A stretch of 64,000 nucleotides of DNA from Marvania coccoides (lineage: Eukaryota; Chlorophyta; Trebouxiophyceae; Chlorellales; Chlorellaceae). A program made the position numbers and the translations under genes. The stretch covers positions 379,501 to 443,500 of the forward strand of contig OY978107.1 of the NCBI GenBank assembly GCA_963854735.1, written 5' to 3'. Position 1 is the stretch's first letter. Every line of letters begins with the position of its first letter. Positions 25,306 to 36,549 of the stretch are shown in pieces. Below the pieces are notes generated by a model. That model saw only the letters and a program-made list of their open reading frames with translations, made no database searches and was not told where the DNA came from.

Positions 25306-28300
25306 ATGGTGAGAACTTGCAGCGCTTTATTCCCCCCCTGACTCTCAACTTTGGTGGCATCGAACAAATGACTCAGCTACAGAGCAGTTCATCTATCAAA
25401 ACCAACTCAATTTATTTACTTTATCTGGTGTAACGCCTTGGAACGTCTCGCATTGCGCGTTTGCATCTTTTCCTTCACATTTTCACTTTTTTTCTCCTCC
25501 ACAGGGCGGAGCTTTTGCCGACCAGGAGTCCTTCCTGGAGACCTCAACCACAGTGCTGTCGTTGGTCTTCGTGGGTTTCCTGTTCGCCTCGATTATTTTT
25601 CAAGGCATCATCGAGGGCATTAAGAAGTTTTTAAGGTCGGGAGAAATAAAATTCAGTCGTATCATTTCTGGGAACTGGGTGCATTTCACACAAAAAACAA
25701 TCCAAACTAAGACTAAATCATCTTACCGCTCTGTTGATATGAAATAGGCGTCACAAGCGGCATGGCATGCTGGTGGCGTTTGAGCACTCGGTATGGGAAC
25801 TGACGCTGGTGGGCTTCATTTCGCTGTGCCTCATCGCCCTGCAAGGTCAACTTACCACCATATGCGGTAAGAAATAAACGGATGAATATTGATAAAGCGC
25901 GCAGTTGAACCTCACAGCAAAGCGAGCAGAAATTCTGGTACTCGATCTGCCCTCGGGGGAGCGCCCCTGGGAGATTGAGCGGCGGCAGGCCGGCTCTGGG
26001 AATTCATAAGAGAATAAAATTTTCTTTTTTAATATTTTCTCGGCCTCAATTTACCTACTTCATATTGTTTCTTCATTGTTTTTCAACAGTGGATGTCAGC
26101 ACCGACCGAGCAAAATGGTCCATTATCGACCAGGTCTACAGCGCTGGCAATTGCCCGTGCTGCCTCGAGCACACATCAGGTATAAGGCGTCAATCGACGT
26201 TTATTTCCTTCACGTCCATATGCATGTACTACCTTGAAATAAATGCATCAACCTCGCCTGTTAATTAATTTCGACTATATCTCATGCAGGCATTCAAAAC
26301 TGCCTGCTGCAGACTGCATCCTGCGGCAATCCAAGCGACAAATTCTGCAACTGCGACGAGCTGGACCCTACCTGCGTGGCCCCATTCCACACAGACGCGT
26401 CCAATTTTTCCTCCTCTCCTTCTACTTACTACCCGCCCCCTCCTCCAGCAACAGCAGCCCGCCGCCGGGCGCTTGCTGCCGCCTCTTCATCTGTAAAGGC
26501 AGCGGAGCCGTACTGCGTGGGCGCCACCACCGTGCCGCCCACCTGCGGCCCTGGCAAGATGCCGGCGGTGTCATTTTTAGCTTTGGAGCAGGTTCATTTG
26601 TTGATTTTCACCGTAGCTTTGGTCCACGTGACCAGCGGCTTTCTTCTCTACTTGGCAGCGCTGATGCGAGTCAAGCTGCAGTGGAAGCGGTGGGAGGCGG
26701 CAGACGACTCGCACTCCCGAGCGGTGCGCGCCAAGCTGCAGGAATACTATGCTTCGCTGGACAGCAGCGAGAAGAAGGTGCACGGAGGCTCGGCGATCCT
26801 CTTAACAACCCTGGGAGAAGCGGGAAGTGCCGGTGTGAATGGTGCTGCAGCTCTGGAAAATGGAGGCGATGTGGAAAATCAGCAGCAGGGCCCGCAATTA
26901 TCGACGGCAGCGGAAGAAGCGACGGCCAGCAAAACTACAGGAGGGTTTGCGGCGGTGGCGACGGCTGCAGCGACGGCCAACGGCATTGAGCTGGGGCAGC
27001 GAACTGTCAGCCAAGCGCTGCCTGACGTGCTGCGGGGACGCGGCCGCAGCTTATCGCGAAGTCTTGCAAGGAATTTTTCAGCTATTAGCGCCGCGGAACC
27101 GAGCGCTCCTACGCGTATTGGAAAGTTGGTGGAGTGGGTGAAGTCGTTGGGGATGGGGCTGTCTCCGTTTGTGGTGACTTCGGATGAGTATGCGCTGATG
27201 CGGGCATCTTATTTGTATACCCACAAGCTTAGCTCGCAGTTTGCATTCCTAGAGTGAGTTATATCAGCTAAATGAGATATTATTTCGTTAGGGCTGATGA
27301 GATATTATTTCGTTAGGGGGTGTTGATGCATTCAATTTCGAGTGATTCTTGGGTCTTTTTTGTACTTTCTTTCTCATTTTCTTCCTTTCCCCCCGCATTA
27401 TTGCCAAATACAGTCACGTACAGCGCAACATGGAGGACGATCTGTCGCACATCGTGGGTCTATCTGTCGAGTTTTGGGCTGTCATCATCGTCTTTGTGCT
27501 GGTCTCTGGGCCCTACGGCTGGGCAGTGATGCCCTTCATGGCCGTCATGGGCGTCATCCTCTTCTTTACCAACGGCAAGATCGCCTGGGTGAGCAAAGTT
27601 GTTTAAAGATTAATATCTACTCAATAAGACCCCTCCCGGACGAAATTTTATATGGATATACTCTGAAGAATGCTGTGTATATAAAACATGCCTTAAATGA
27701 TACTGAAATTATTGGTGTGCAGGTCATCCGGCGGGTCACTTCCAGAGGAGGGGCGGGGCGTCTCACCTCCGACGTATTTTGGTTTAAACGGCCCCAGCTG
27801 CTGCTCATTCCCATCAAAATGGCGCTTTTCCTGTGCGCCTTCATCTACGCCTCCTTCCTCTTCTTTGTGTGGCAGGTACGCCCATTTTGCAGTGCTTAAT
27901 TTGGCCGGAGTGCTGCCCCGGTGAAATTGCATTGAAAGGCTTTCTATTTCATTTATCTGTTTTTCTCTGTTTTTTCTTCTGTCATCCAATGCAACGTATT
28001 GCCACCTCTCTTCCCATCACCCCCGTAATTATTCAATAGCTGCTTTCTTTCTTCGCAACTCATACTTGCAGTTCTCGGCCAAGTCTTGCGCCTTCACCGA
28101 TGCTTTCTACCCGGGATGGGTGCTCCCCTGGTGGACCATCCTGCTCTTCAACTCCCTCATTTTCCTGCACATGGGCGCCGTCACCCTGCCCGCCTACTCT
28201 CTGGCTGTTTTGATGGGGTCGGACGTCAAAGCTCACATGCTGCCAAAACGCTTTGCGAAAAAGCTGCTGGCGGTGGCGGCTGCCGCCAAAACCAAGGTGC

Positions 28301-28662
28301 GCGAGGACAAAGCACAGCAGGCGCAGCAGGCGCTTCAGAACCGATCACTTGGGCCAATTCCTGCTGAGCTATCTGAGGTGGAAAGCGCAGCGCAGCCAGC
28401 AAAGCTGGCGCAGCAGGAGGCTGCGGCGGGTGCAGCTCCTGTTATTGCTGGCCCAAGCGAGGAGAATGCGGTCATAGTGGCAGGAGAAGAGGAGAGGAAA
28501 GAGGGAGAGACTGCTGTGGCTGCTGCTGTTCCGGTTGCAGCTTCTGTGGTGGCGGAGAGAGCGACGAAAGCGACCAAGGGAGGATTAAGGCGGCTGGGAT
28601 CAATGATAGCGCATCATATGGTGGGTCACGGCGCTGACCACCACCGTCGCACTACTGATTGA
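25306..28662 (+). CDS. MLO: MLO family seven-helix membrane protein
   Basis: Eight exons (25306-25308, 25505-25635, 25748-25866, 26090-26179, 26290-27253, 27414-27588, 27723-27875, 28072-28662) encode 741 residues. Seven hydrophobic helices fall at about 15-40, 57-80, 212-236, 455-472, 474-492, 525-545 and 560-585. Family marks are 'WELTLVGFISLCLIALQGQL', the cysteine-rich first loop (CPCC...C...C...CNC), 'RNMEDDLSHIVGLS' and 'FYPGWVLPWW'. A basic amphipathic stretch (FAKKLLAVAAAAKTKVRED) after helix 7 sits where plant MLOs bind calmodulin. Land-plant MLOs act in calcium signalling and powdery mildew susceptibility; the algal role is unknown. The first coding exon is the ATG alone. The loop at about 250-400 is long and Ala-rich, as is the tail. 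Confidence 0.93.
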
Positions 28663-29223
28663 GCTGGGATGGTTTTATTTCTGTTACCCGCCAGTGTGGC
28701 GGAAATGTCTACCAACTAAAATTTTCGTCCATTTTTAGATGTATTCCGTGGCTAACCTATTCTTTCGTACGCATTCTTCTACCCAAGCTTTTGATATTCT
28801 TTAAAGTAGTATTTTTAGCATAAAAATTCTCCCAATTGGATGACATTTCAGTGTGAATTTTTAAGAAACCAGATTTTTGACTAGTTCAAGGTCAAGTCCA
28901 GAGCATTTACGAGAATATTAACGCAGCGGAGGTTCACGTTTTGAAACTCCCAGCCTCGATAGAGCCGATGAACAGAAAGGGCGAAAATTTGCACGGAACT
29001 GCGGCTTGTTTTATTTTTTATAAAATTATTTCTGGTTGCGAGATACCGGCAAGACGGATTCCGCATAGTCCCATCGCACAGCCAAAGAGAGAAACCATTT
29101 ATTTTTTATTTTCGCCGCGCCCGAGAAGCTTCACAACCACAGGACCCTCCTGGGACCACCGCGGCGCCCTTGGCGACCTCCTGCCACCCCCCACATCCTT
29201 ACACTCACGGTGCTGAGCCTGAG
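28663..29223. other. Intergenic between MLO and array gene 1
   Basis: AT-rich sequence without a supported gene. It should contain the MLO 3' end and the promoter of the first array gene. Confidence 0.5.
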
Positions 29224-32200
29224 ATGAACGGAGGAGCGCCCTCAGCTCTCCTCATCCCCGCTGTGAAAGCTTCCACCGCCACCGCTGCCGAGGGGGCAGC
29301 CACAAGCGCCGGCAGCGTCCCGCCGGATCCAAACCCGCCTGGTGGTGAGTCTTCGGCACCCCAGGCCGCCCGGCCGGGCCCACATGGCGTACCTGAGGGG
29401 AAGCCATTGAAGATGCTGCGAGATCCTCGGCGGGCCGTCGCTGCTGTCGCCAACGGTTCGGCATCACCGCACGCGGAGCACGCTCAGCAACCTAAATCGA
29501 CTCCTTTCGGTGGGGGCCCCCCTCCTGCTTCGGCTGCTGCTGTGCTTCCTCCGCCCGCCTCTATTCCACCGCAGCCGGCTGCCGCTGTTGCAGACGCAGC
29601 CCCCCACTCCATCGCGCTAGCGTATTTTAGTGCCCAGGCGAAAATGGCTGCCGCTGCCACGACAGCAGCAGCGAAGGTGGAGGCCCCTGCAGCGCAAGCT
29701 GCTGTCGCGGCTGCGGCAGCCGCCCCTGCCGCTGTTGCTCCCTCATCTCCGCCTGCTGTCGCTGAACCTGCTGGGCCGGCTCCGGAGGTGTTCCCAGCTG
29801 GCCTCCAGGTCGAGGCAAGTATTGTATTTTATTGCCTACCTATAATTTTTGCTAAATTTGTTTTTGCTCAGATTCTAAAGCTGTCTATTTAACACTCTTC
29901 TTTTTCATATGCAGCTTCATCCACGGAAGAAGCAGTGGGTGCGTGCTTCAGACCCGAGCAACCCCCTCAGAAAATTCATCGCAGTCACGCTGACGCCGTC
30001 CGACGCCAAAATGAATCGAATGAGGCCGCCCAGGCAGTGGTGGACCCAGTTTTATGGCATCTCGGAGCCTTTGAGTGCCATTAATCAGAAGCTGCTGGCC
30101 ATTTCTGGCGACAATTCCTACCTGCTCAACGTCACGCCCTACGACAAGTACCCCTCTGAATTTTACATTCAAGGTAGGCAATTTCAACGCATTGTATCTC
30201 CATTTAAATGAGTTTCTTATCAATAATAGAGTCTTTTTTCTGCAATTAGGATGCACTGAGTTTTTTGGGCAGTGAATTGATGGCAGAGAAAATATTCCCA
30301 TCATATGTTTTTTTAAATATTGTGATCGACCTATTGCATTTTGATTGCAGGCTCAAAGGCCAAGCTGATGTTCCGCGACCTCAGCATCGGTCCTGGTGAC
30401 CTCATTCGCCTGGAATACGTCCCAGCAGGCGGCGACGAGGAACGGTACCTTTCAGCCGAGGTTGTGATATTTCACAGGGCGCAAAACCCCTATGCGGGCG
30501 CAGTGCTGGCCGCCGCAGCTTCCCGTCAAGCCAACACGTAAGTTTGTTTTTATAAATTTAAATATGGGGCTTTCTTTTTAAGCGTCATTAAATTTTGGGC
30601 TGTTGAGAAATTGGAGAAAACATTGCGTAATTTTGGCTTCTTTGCGATTAAATCGAGCTGGGCTCTATTGTCAACGTATGCAGGCAAGCGAAATCGGCTC
30701 TGAACCCAAAGCCCGAGAAGCGAAAGGCAGCAGCGACGGCTGAGCCTGGCGGAGGAGCACCCCGAAAAAGAAAGTTAGCGCCCAGAAGGGCCGACGCAGG
30801 GGACGCGTTGGCCGGGTTTGACTCCGATTTGGAAGGCGGCGCTGACTCTGCGGCGTGGGCGGCTTCTGGGAGCGAGGGAGAAGGCAGCGAAGGCGGCGGC
30901 GGAAAAAGAATGAGGGAGCCTCGCCGGCGGAGGGCTACAGGCGGCTGGCAGTTCCGCTACGGCGATGAATTTGCGGTAGGGGGCAGCTCCGACGAGGAGG
31001 ACGTGCGGCAGGCCATGGAGGCGGAAGAAAGGAGGGAGTTTGATGAAGAAAGGAGCGTTTCGGAATCGGAGATGGGGTCTGAAGAAAGTGGGGGGTATGG
31101 GGATTACGACATGGGTAATGGAGGGGTGGAGGTGGTGGCGCCGGAGGGACAGCCTGATGATGGACCGGAGCTGCAGCTGGGCGGCGGCGGCGGCGGTAGC
31201 ATCCCGACCTTCAAGTTTCGGCTGCCCCCCGATGCCGTGGCGGCAGATTTCGCCACTCTTAAACTCCCCATTCCCGCTGCTGCTGCTGTTGCGACAATTG
31301 AGAATGCTGATGCCCGGCGGCAGGACCGCGGTGGTGCTCGAGAAGCAGGCAGCCCCAGCCGCCTTCCCGAGCAGCGGCAGCAGCAGCAGGAACACCGTTC
31401 TCCAGCAGTTCTGCTTCCCCGCCCCTCCCCCAAAGCTCCTGATTCTTCAAAGGAGGGCAGCCCTGGGGCATTGCCACCCCCGCCCCGCAGCATCTCCGTG
31501 CGGCCTTCCCCTCAAAAAGAGCAGCGACAGCCGGATGCCATTAAAAATCAGGCAGTGGCGATGGGAGGAAGAAAGCCGAGCGCGCTGGACATGCTGGCAG
31601 GGGCAGCGCATGAGATTCCCATGTCCCCCCGCCCTATGTTTGCGCTGCGGGGAATGCAGAAGATCCGCGAGAGCGGGCAAGGCCTGGCGAGGTGAGTTTG
31701 TTTTGCCGGATTTTTTTTATCAGCAAAGTATAGTCAATGCGTGAATGGTGTGCAAGACTAAAAAGAGTAGTGATTTCATAGCATGCTGTGTATTTTATTG
31801 TATTGTATTCAGGGCTGCCAAGGTTGTCGTGGCTTGGGACAAGGCCATCAAGACCGAGGCTGACGCCAGTCTGAGCCTCACAGATTTTATGATCAAGCTG
31901 CAGGCGGGAGGACTGGTCGGCAAGTAGATTGAATTTATATGCTAAACGCAGTCTGGGATGTATTTTATTCAGAGAAATTTAGTGTTCTCTTAGTCTTATT
32001 ACTGCCTGCGTAAATTTGTCTCTGAAAATTATTTTCTTCACAGCTAAGCTTTCTTTCTTTTCTTCTTCTAATGTGAACCATGCAGAGATGGACAGCTATT
32101 TCTCGAATCCCGATTCCTGCACCGTGACTGTGGAGCTGAGGCTGACTGAAGCGGGGCTGGCCGCCGCAGCGCAACAAAAGTCCCAGCCGCTGGACGACGC

Positions 32201-32231
32201 CGTGAAGAGCCTGGTGTCAGAAAAGGGCTGA
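29224..32231 (+). CDS. Tandem-array family gene 1: B3-like domain protein (large form)
   Basis: Six exons (29224-29814, 29915-30173, 30351-30537, 30684-31691, 31813-31919, 32086-32231) encode 765 residues. Residues 1-197 are Pro/Ala-rich and end in the family motif 'EVFPAGLQVE'. The conserved domain (about 198-345) has 'KQWVRASDPSNPLRKFIAVT', 'LSIGPGDLIRLEYV' and 'RAQNPYAGAVLAA'. A 320-residue acidic and Pro-rich linker follows, then the C-terminal module 'FALRGMQKIRESG...KVVVAWDKAIK' and 'EMDSYFSNPDSCTVTVELRL'. The domain resembles a plant B3 fold (inference), so a nuclear DNA-binding role is possible. Introns 1 and 5 start with GCAAGT; paralogues have GT at the same position and phase. The start ATG was chosen as the first true ATG of the open frame. 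Confidence 0.82.
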
Positions 32232-32903
32232 GTGGAGTATCTGAAAGTGAGGGGAGCATAATGTACACACGGTGACACCGTAGGAGCCAAAATTTAAGCT
32301 GAAGTATGGTTTGCCATAAGAGCGATATCGATGATTAATGCCGTTTTTTTACATGGTTTTTAGGGTGAAAAGATCCTGCTGAGGCGGGCGTATCCACCTG
32401 CCAAATATTGGCAGCATAGAAGTTTGTAACTAATTATGACTAGTCCAGTATGGGAGCGCTTTGAAGTTGCAAGTTGAAATATCAAAATGCTAGATTATGA
32501 TGAATGGCGCCATTAATTCAGCGCGTTCTGGCTTCACAAGCCCAAGTCAGTGTACAGAGGGCGCAGGAGGAATAAAAAAAGATGATAATCGGTTGCAGTT
32601 GGGATAGTACAAATTTTTACTTCTCTCCCTGTTCATTTCATTTTTTGGGGGGCCTGGATTTTGGTAACTATTTTAATTTCTGTCCAGTCGTACACGAACG
32701 ACGAAGGGGAAAAATTGGACACTACTTTTTCTTTGTAGGGTCGCCACAACTTGGTCTTGCCAGCTGAATTCAAATGTACGCAGCTCGAGCTGATCCTAAT
32801 CTTTATTTGTGTCATAATTGTAGTTATACAATTTTACATTAAAAACTATACCATTTCACGTTAATAACTCGGTGGAGTACTTCTTCCATTGTTACACCAA
32901 ACC
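32232..32903. other. Intergenic within the array
   Basis: AT-rich, no supported gene and no visible remnant of the array family. Confidence 0.5.
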
Positions 32904-33230
32904 ATGATTGCCTTGCGCAATCTCATCGCACTCGTGCTCATGGTTCTCAGCCTGTTTGCTGGCAGTGCCGATGCCGTTCTGTGTGAATCTTACACCGACC
33001 AAGCGAGATGCCAAGGCAAGGTAGTAGACACCGGCGTTTGCCGCTGGAACGCCAACACCGCTGCCTGCTCCTCAGACATGGCAGGCCTCCCCGCTGGCAC
33101 CGTCGGCATCACCTCTGTCGTCGTCACCCCCGTCATGAGCGACCCCCTTCCCCCCGTCAAGAAGCCCGCCTCCAAGTCTCCTAAGAAGTCGTCGAAGAAA
33201 GGACGCAAGCTCAAGGCCTTCCGCAACTGA
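32904..33230 (+). CDS. Small secreted protein with four cysteines
   Basis: A single-exon frame of 108 residues starts with a clear signal peptide (MIALRNLIALVLMVLSLFA, cleavage likely after about residue 24). The mature part opens with four cysteines spaced C-x8-C-x9-C-x8-C, including 'CRWN', somewhat like a plexin/PSI-type knot. It ends in a Pro/Ser/Lys-rich basic tail (KKPASKSPKKSSKKGRKLK). No family was recognised. It is one of the few intronless genes here and sits inside the tandem array. It could be a cell-wall or extracellular protein. The ATG at 32904 was chosen because it begins the signal peptide. Confidence 0.72.
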   Translation: MIALRNLIALVLMVLSLFAGSADAVLCESYTDQARCQGKVVDTGVCRWNANTAACSSDMAGLPAGTVGITSVVVTPVMSDPLPPVKKPASKSPKKSSKKGRKLKAFRN

Positions 33231-34196
33231 AACTACCAGTGCTAGTAGTGTTATCTGTCCTTCCCGCTTCCGCCACTCCATCGCCAGAGCCCCTTGCAGC
33301 CGTAGCAGCCTAGCTCCACCATTGCCGCAGCGATTCTTCACCAACCAACTACCGCGACTTTTTCCATCTCACCTTCGCCAGCACAGTCCCTACCTATTCC
33401 GTCGTGCATATCACCATCGTGTGAGCGATGTTTTCGCTCCGTTCCGTCGTTTATTTTCTTTTTCTTGGTTTTCTGTTGTAATTTCGTTTCTTCGTTGAGA
33501 GCAATATAGCCAGTTTTTCGTTCATACTCGGCTGCGAACACGATATTGAAGATTTCTATTTATCTTTGCTTGCTTTCATTTTGAGTTCCATCCAAGGAAC
33601 AATTTGCTCTTATCTCCCCTCGCTTCCCTTTCCCGCTGTCTTCTTTCTTTGCCGTCCTGGGCGATGAGTGACAGCCTTTCCGTGCTTCTATTGGTTTGTT
33701 TATATCTTTTTGCTACCCTTATCTGTTTTGACGCTTGCTTTTCTTTTCGTCCTGGGCAGAGTCCCTAACGCTCTGCTCCGCTTTTGTTTGCTTCCATTTC
33801 CTGCTAGTTTTTTTCTATTCTTCGAGGGCAATGAGTGACCACCTTCCTGCTTCTTCTTCGAGGGCTTTCCTTTCCCTAATTTTTCGCTTGCTGTTCTTTT
33901 TGTGGAGGGCGAAGAGCAACCGCCCTTATTGCTTTGCTTTTGTTTGCTAATCCTTCCCTTCTGTCTGTTTATATCCCTTTATAATTTGGGCGATGAGTGA
34001 CCACCCCTTGCTGCTTCGCTTTTGTTCGCTTAACGTTCCTGCTATTTTTTGTCATTTCTTTTTTTGTCGTTTGACCGTCGTTGATTCCCTGCTGAATACG
34101 TACAGAGAAACATACGTATTAGTTTTTGACAATTTCTTTTTCAAATCTTTTTTTAGTAAATTTTCTCGCATTCTTTGTGTAAGAAATCTCATATAG
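33231..34196. other. Pyrimidine-rich region with degenerate repeats
   Basis: T/C-rich sequence after the secreted-protein gene. It contains an about 80-base degenerate tandem repeat (separate entry) and no supported gene. Confidence 0.55.
33655..34080. repeat. Degenerate tandem repeat, period about 80 bases
   Basis: A block 'gggcgatgagtgaccacc' or close variant recurs at about 33659, 33755 (weak), 33825, 33905 and 33987, each followed by a T/C-rich segment with 'gcttcgcttttgtttgctt'-like sequence. Spacings are about 95, 70, 80 and 80 bases. This is an old minisatellite. Confidence 0.7.
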
Positions 34197-34799
34197 TTGA
34201 CAGCGCAGAATGCGACAGAGGGGGGGCGACGGCGGCGGTACCTCCACAGCTGCCGCTGCCTGGGCAGCTTTCTGTATTATTATTTTCGGACATTCTACAA
34301 GGTAGTATCTCGGGCTGCAAAGCTCGGCAAGTATAAGCAAGGAATTCGAGACTCGTTTTTGAGCTGGAAGCTTGGCGGACCCCAGATGACAGCGCTCACC
34401 AAGCTGTGCCTCCCCCATTGTCACGATAAGTCCTTGCTGCCAACATGGATCAAGAGTCTCCCGATGCTGCAGAGGCTATATCTATTACAATGACGATATC
34501 ACGATGTTACCAGCTGGCTTACAAACCTGAGGGTGCTGAAATGACTGGACATTACTGGATGCACGCGTTCAGTGGTTGGCCCATCCGTCTTCGCCATGTT
34601 GAGGAGCCGCAAGGTGCAGGTGAAAGGAGCCGGAGCTGCCTTGGACAACCTTGTCGACGCTGCTCTTGATCCCAACATTTTTGGCAACCTGTTCAATACC
34701 AGGCAGGCTGCTGAAGACGCGATGCTATGGTTTGAAGAAAGTGCTGGAGTGCTGAACGTCCTTGTCAGCGGGGTTATCGCCGCTGAGGCAGCATGCTGA
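34197..34799 (+). pseudogene. Leucine-rich-repeat gene remnant
   Basis: The translation shows plant-type LRR units: 'LTKLCLPHCHDKSLLPTWIK' and 'SLPMLQRLYL' in one frame, 'NDDITMLPAGL' in a second and 'LTNLRVLK' then 'LDITGC' in a third, the last two separated by TGA at 34542. The third frame continues to a stop at 34799 through 'NIFGNLFNTRQAAEDAMLWF'. At least one frameshift and one stop break the reading frame, so this is a decayed fragment. The upstream boundary is uncertain. Confidence 0.55.
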
Positions 34800-35046
34800 A
34801 AAAGAAAGATAGACTGAATATTTGCAGGCAGCAAGTCGAAACATTTAAATTTATATAAATAGTTATTGTATCCAAGGTAATTTCTAACAGCAGCGCGAGC
34901 TCTTGAAATCAAATTCTCGGCTTTAAACCTTATTTTATTTTGAAAAAAACAGTTTCGACAAAATTTCGCGGCCTTCAGCAGCCTCTTTACATCGCAACGT
35001 TAATAAAACCCCCAGCTGTGCAACGAAAAAGCATAATATTGAAATT

Positions 35047-36549
35047 ATGGAGGCAACTTCAGCTGCAGTGCCGGCTGCTGAGGACCATCCCCAGCAGGAT
35101 GAAATCGCCCGGGTTTTTGGCCCAGGCTTCACAGGAGAGGTAAGACAATAATAAAAAATAGTATTATAAATATTCGGAAGTGTGCTTGGCATAAACTTCC
35201 CCCTGGCGGCGTTTCCCCAGCATGCTTCCAAAAATGACGTTTCCTAGTATCCACTTCTTCAGATCCACCCTCGCCGCCCTTCCTGGGTACGCGCCAGCAA
35301 CCCCGCCGATCCCAACTCCAAGCATTACATCGCTGTCACTCCCTCCGCCCCAGACATTGCCGCATTTATTCTGCGGCCAACCCACAGGTGGTGGCGGCCA
35401 ACCCACAGGTGGTGGGCTGAGTTCATGAAAGCTCCCCTCACCGAAAAACTGCCGTGCAAGCTGAACGTCGTCGTAGATGGCTCCACCTACGCGGTACACC
35501 GCGTAACTGATCACTACCCTGAGTACGACGACTTTAGAATTAAGCTGGGCAGCGAGCTGGGCGGACATGTGCTGGGACTAGAGCATGGGGAGCTGCTAAT
35601 AATGGAGCTGGTAGATGCTGCAAGGGATGGGGTGGTGGGGACTGTTAAGATGAGCGTGGTGGCGAAAGACGATAACCCCTGGGTCGACGAGGCTGAAGTT
35701 GTGGCCGCCAGAAGGCGAGGCGAGCCCCTGAGATAAAAACCTTGGATAGTAGTACTCGATGGTTTGAATATTATAGTATCGATAGGAGCTTAAAGGACTG
35801 TGTTTTTTCATCTTTGCAGACTTGCGTCAGGAATGCACTCGGGAAAGAAGCAGGGGGAGAGAAAAAATGCAGCTCCTAGCGACGACGTGCAGCAGAAGAA
35901 GCCGAAACGAAAGGGAAGCCACCCACAGATATCGTTTCCTGACGAAGGCCCTCTGCCTCCCTCCCCTCTCCTTCCTTCCAAAAAGCCCAAGGAAAGAAAA
36001 ATAGCCGCTCGGCTCCTCGCTGCTGCCATTCGCAACCCTGAAAGAAAAGAAACCCATGATGAGGCTGAACAGACGGCCGCGCTCAGGACAGCCCCTTCCA
36101 CGGCGCCTGTAGGCGCAGCTGCAACGCTGAGCTTGCAGGAAAAGCAGCCAACATCGATGGTGCGTGTAGTGAGTCAGAAGCGGTTGAAAAGCGACGGGAA
36201 GGTAGTTGGAGCAACGCTGGTGCTGCGCTATGAGAGGAAGAACGCGGAAGCTGTGAACCGTCATCTGCAAGAGCTGTCGATGCAGCTGGAAGATGCCAGT
36301 AAGAAAGAAAACTAAATTTTTCAATTGAAGTCACCAGGCGCAGCTTTATACGTTGAATTTCCTTTCTAATTGCATTAATTTGCCGCAGAAATTGATTTGG
36401 ATTTCGAGGAGGATGAGAGCCTGGCGAAGGTGCTCATCGAGCTGCCAGCTGATGCTGCGGTGGCAGCGGCTTCTGAGGGGGGCAGTGGCACGCAGCAGGG
36501 CTGCCCGCTGGTGATCAAGCAGGCGATAGCCAGGGTGCTTGCAATTTAG
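35047..36549 (+). CDS. Tandem-array family gene 2: B3-like domain protein
   Basis: Four exons (35047-35139, 35263-35714, 35820-36298, 36389-36549) encode about 394 residues. Exon 1 ends with 'IARVFGPGFTGE'. The conserved domain has 'PSWVRASNPADPNSKHYIAV' and 'GLEHGELLIMELV', and ends 'NPWVDEAEVVAARR'. A basic, likely nuclear-localising linker (KKPKRKG) leads to the C-terminal module 'VSQKRLKSDGKVVGATLVLR' and 'IDLDFEEDESLAKVLIEL'. The second donor is uncertain: the exon stays open to a stop at 35733, and only AG|GCGAGG at 35715 gives the phase 2 junction shared by the family. The domain has a doubled heptapeptide RPTHRWW. Confidence 0.78.

Noticed and set aside
29815..29892. Read-through of the first exon of array gene 1 past 29814
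   Set aside because: Paralogues all splice at the same motif; the read-through adds a short hydrophobic tail and then a stop.
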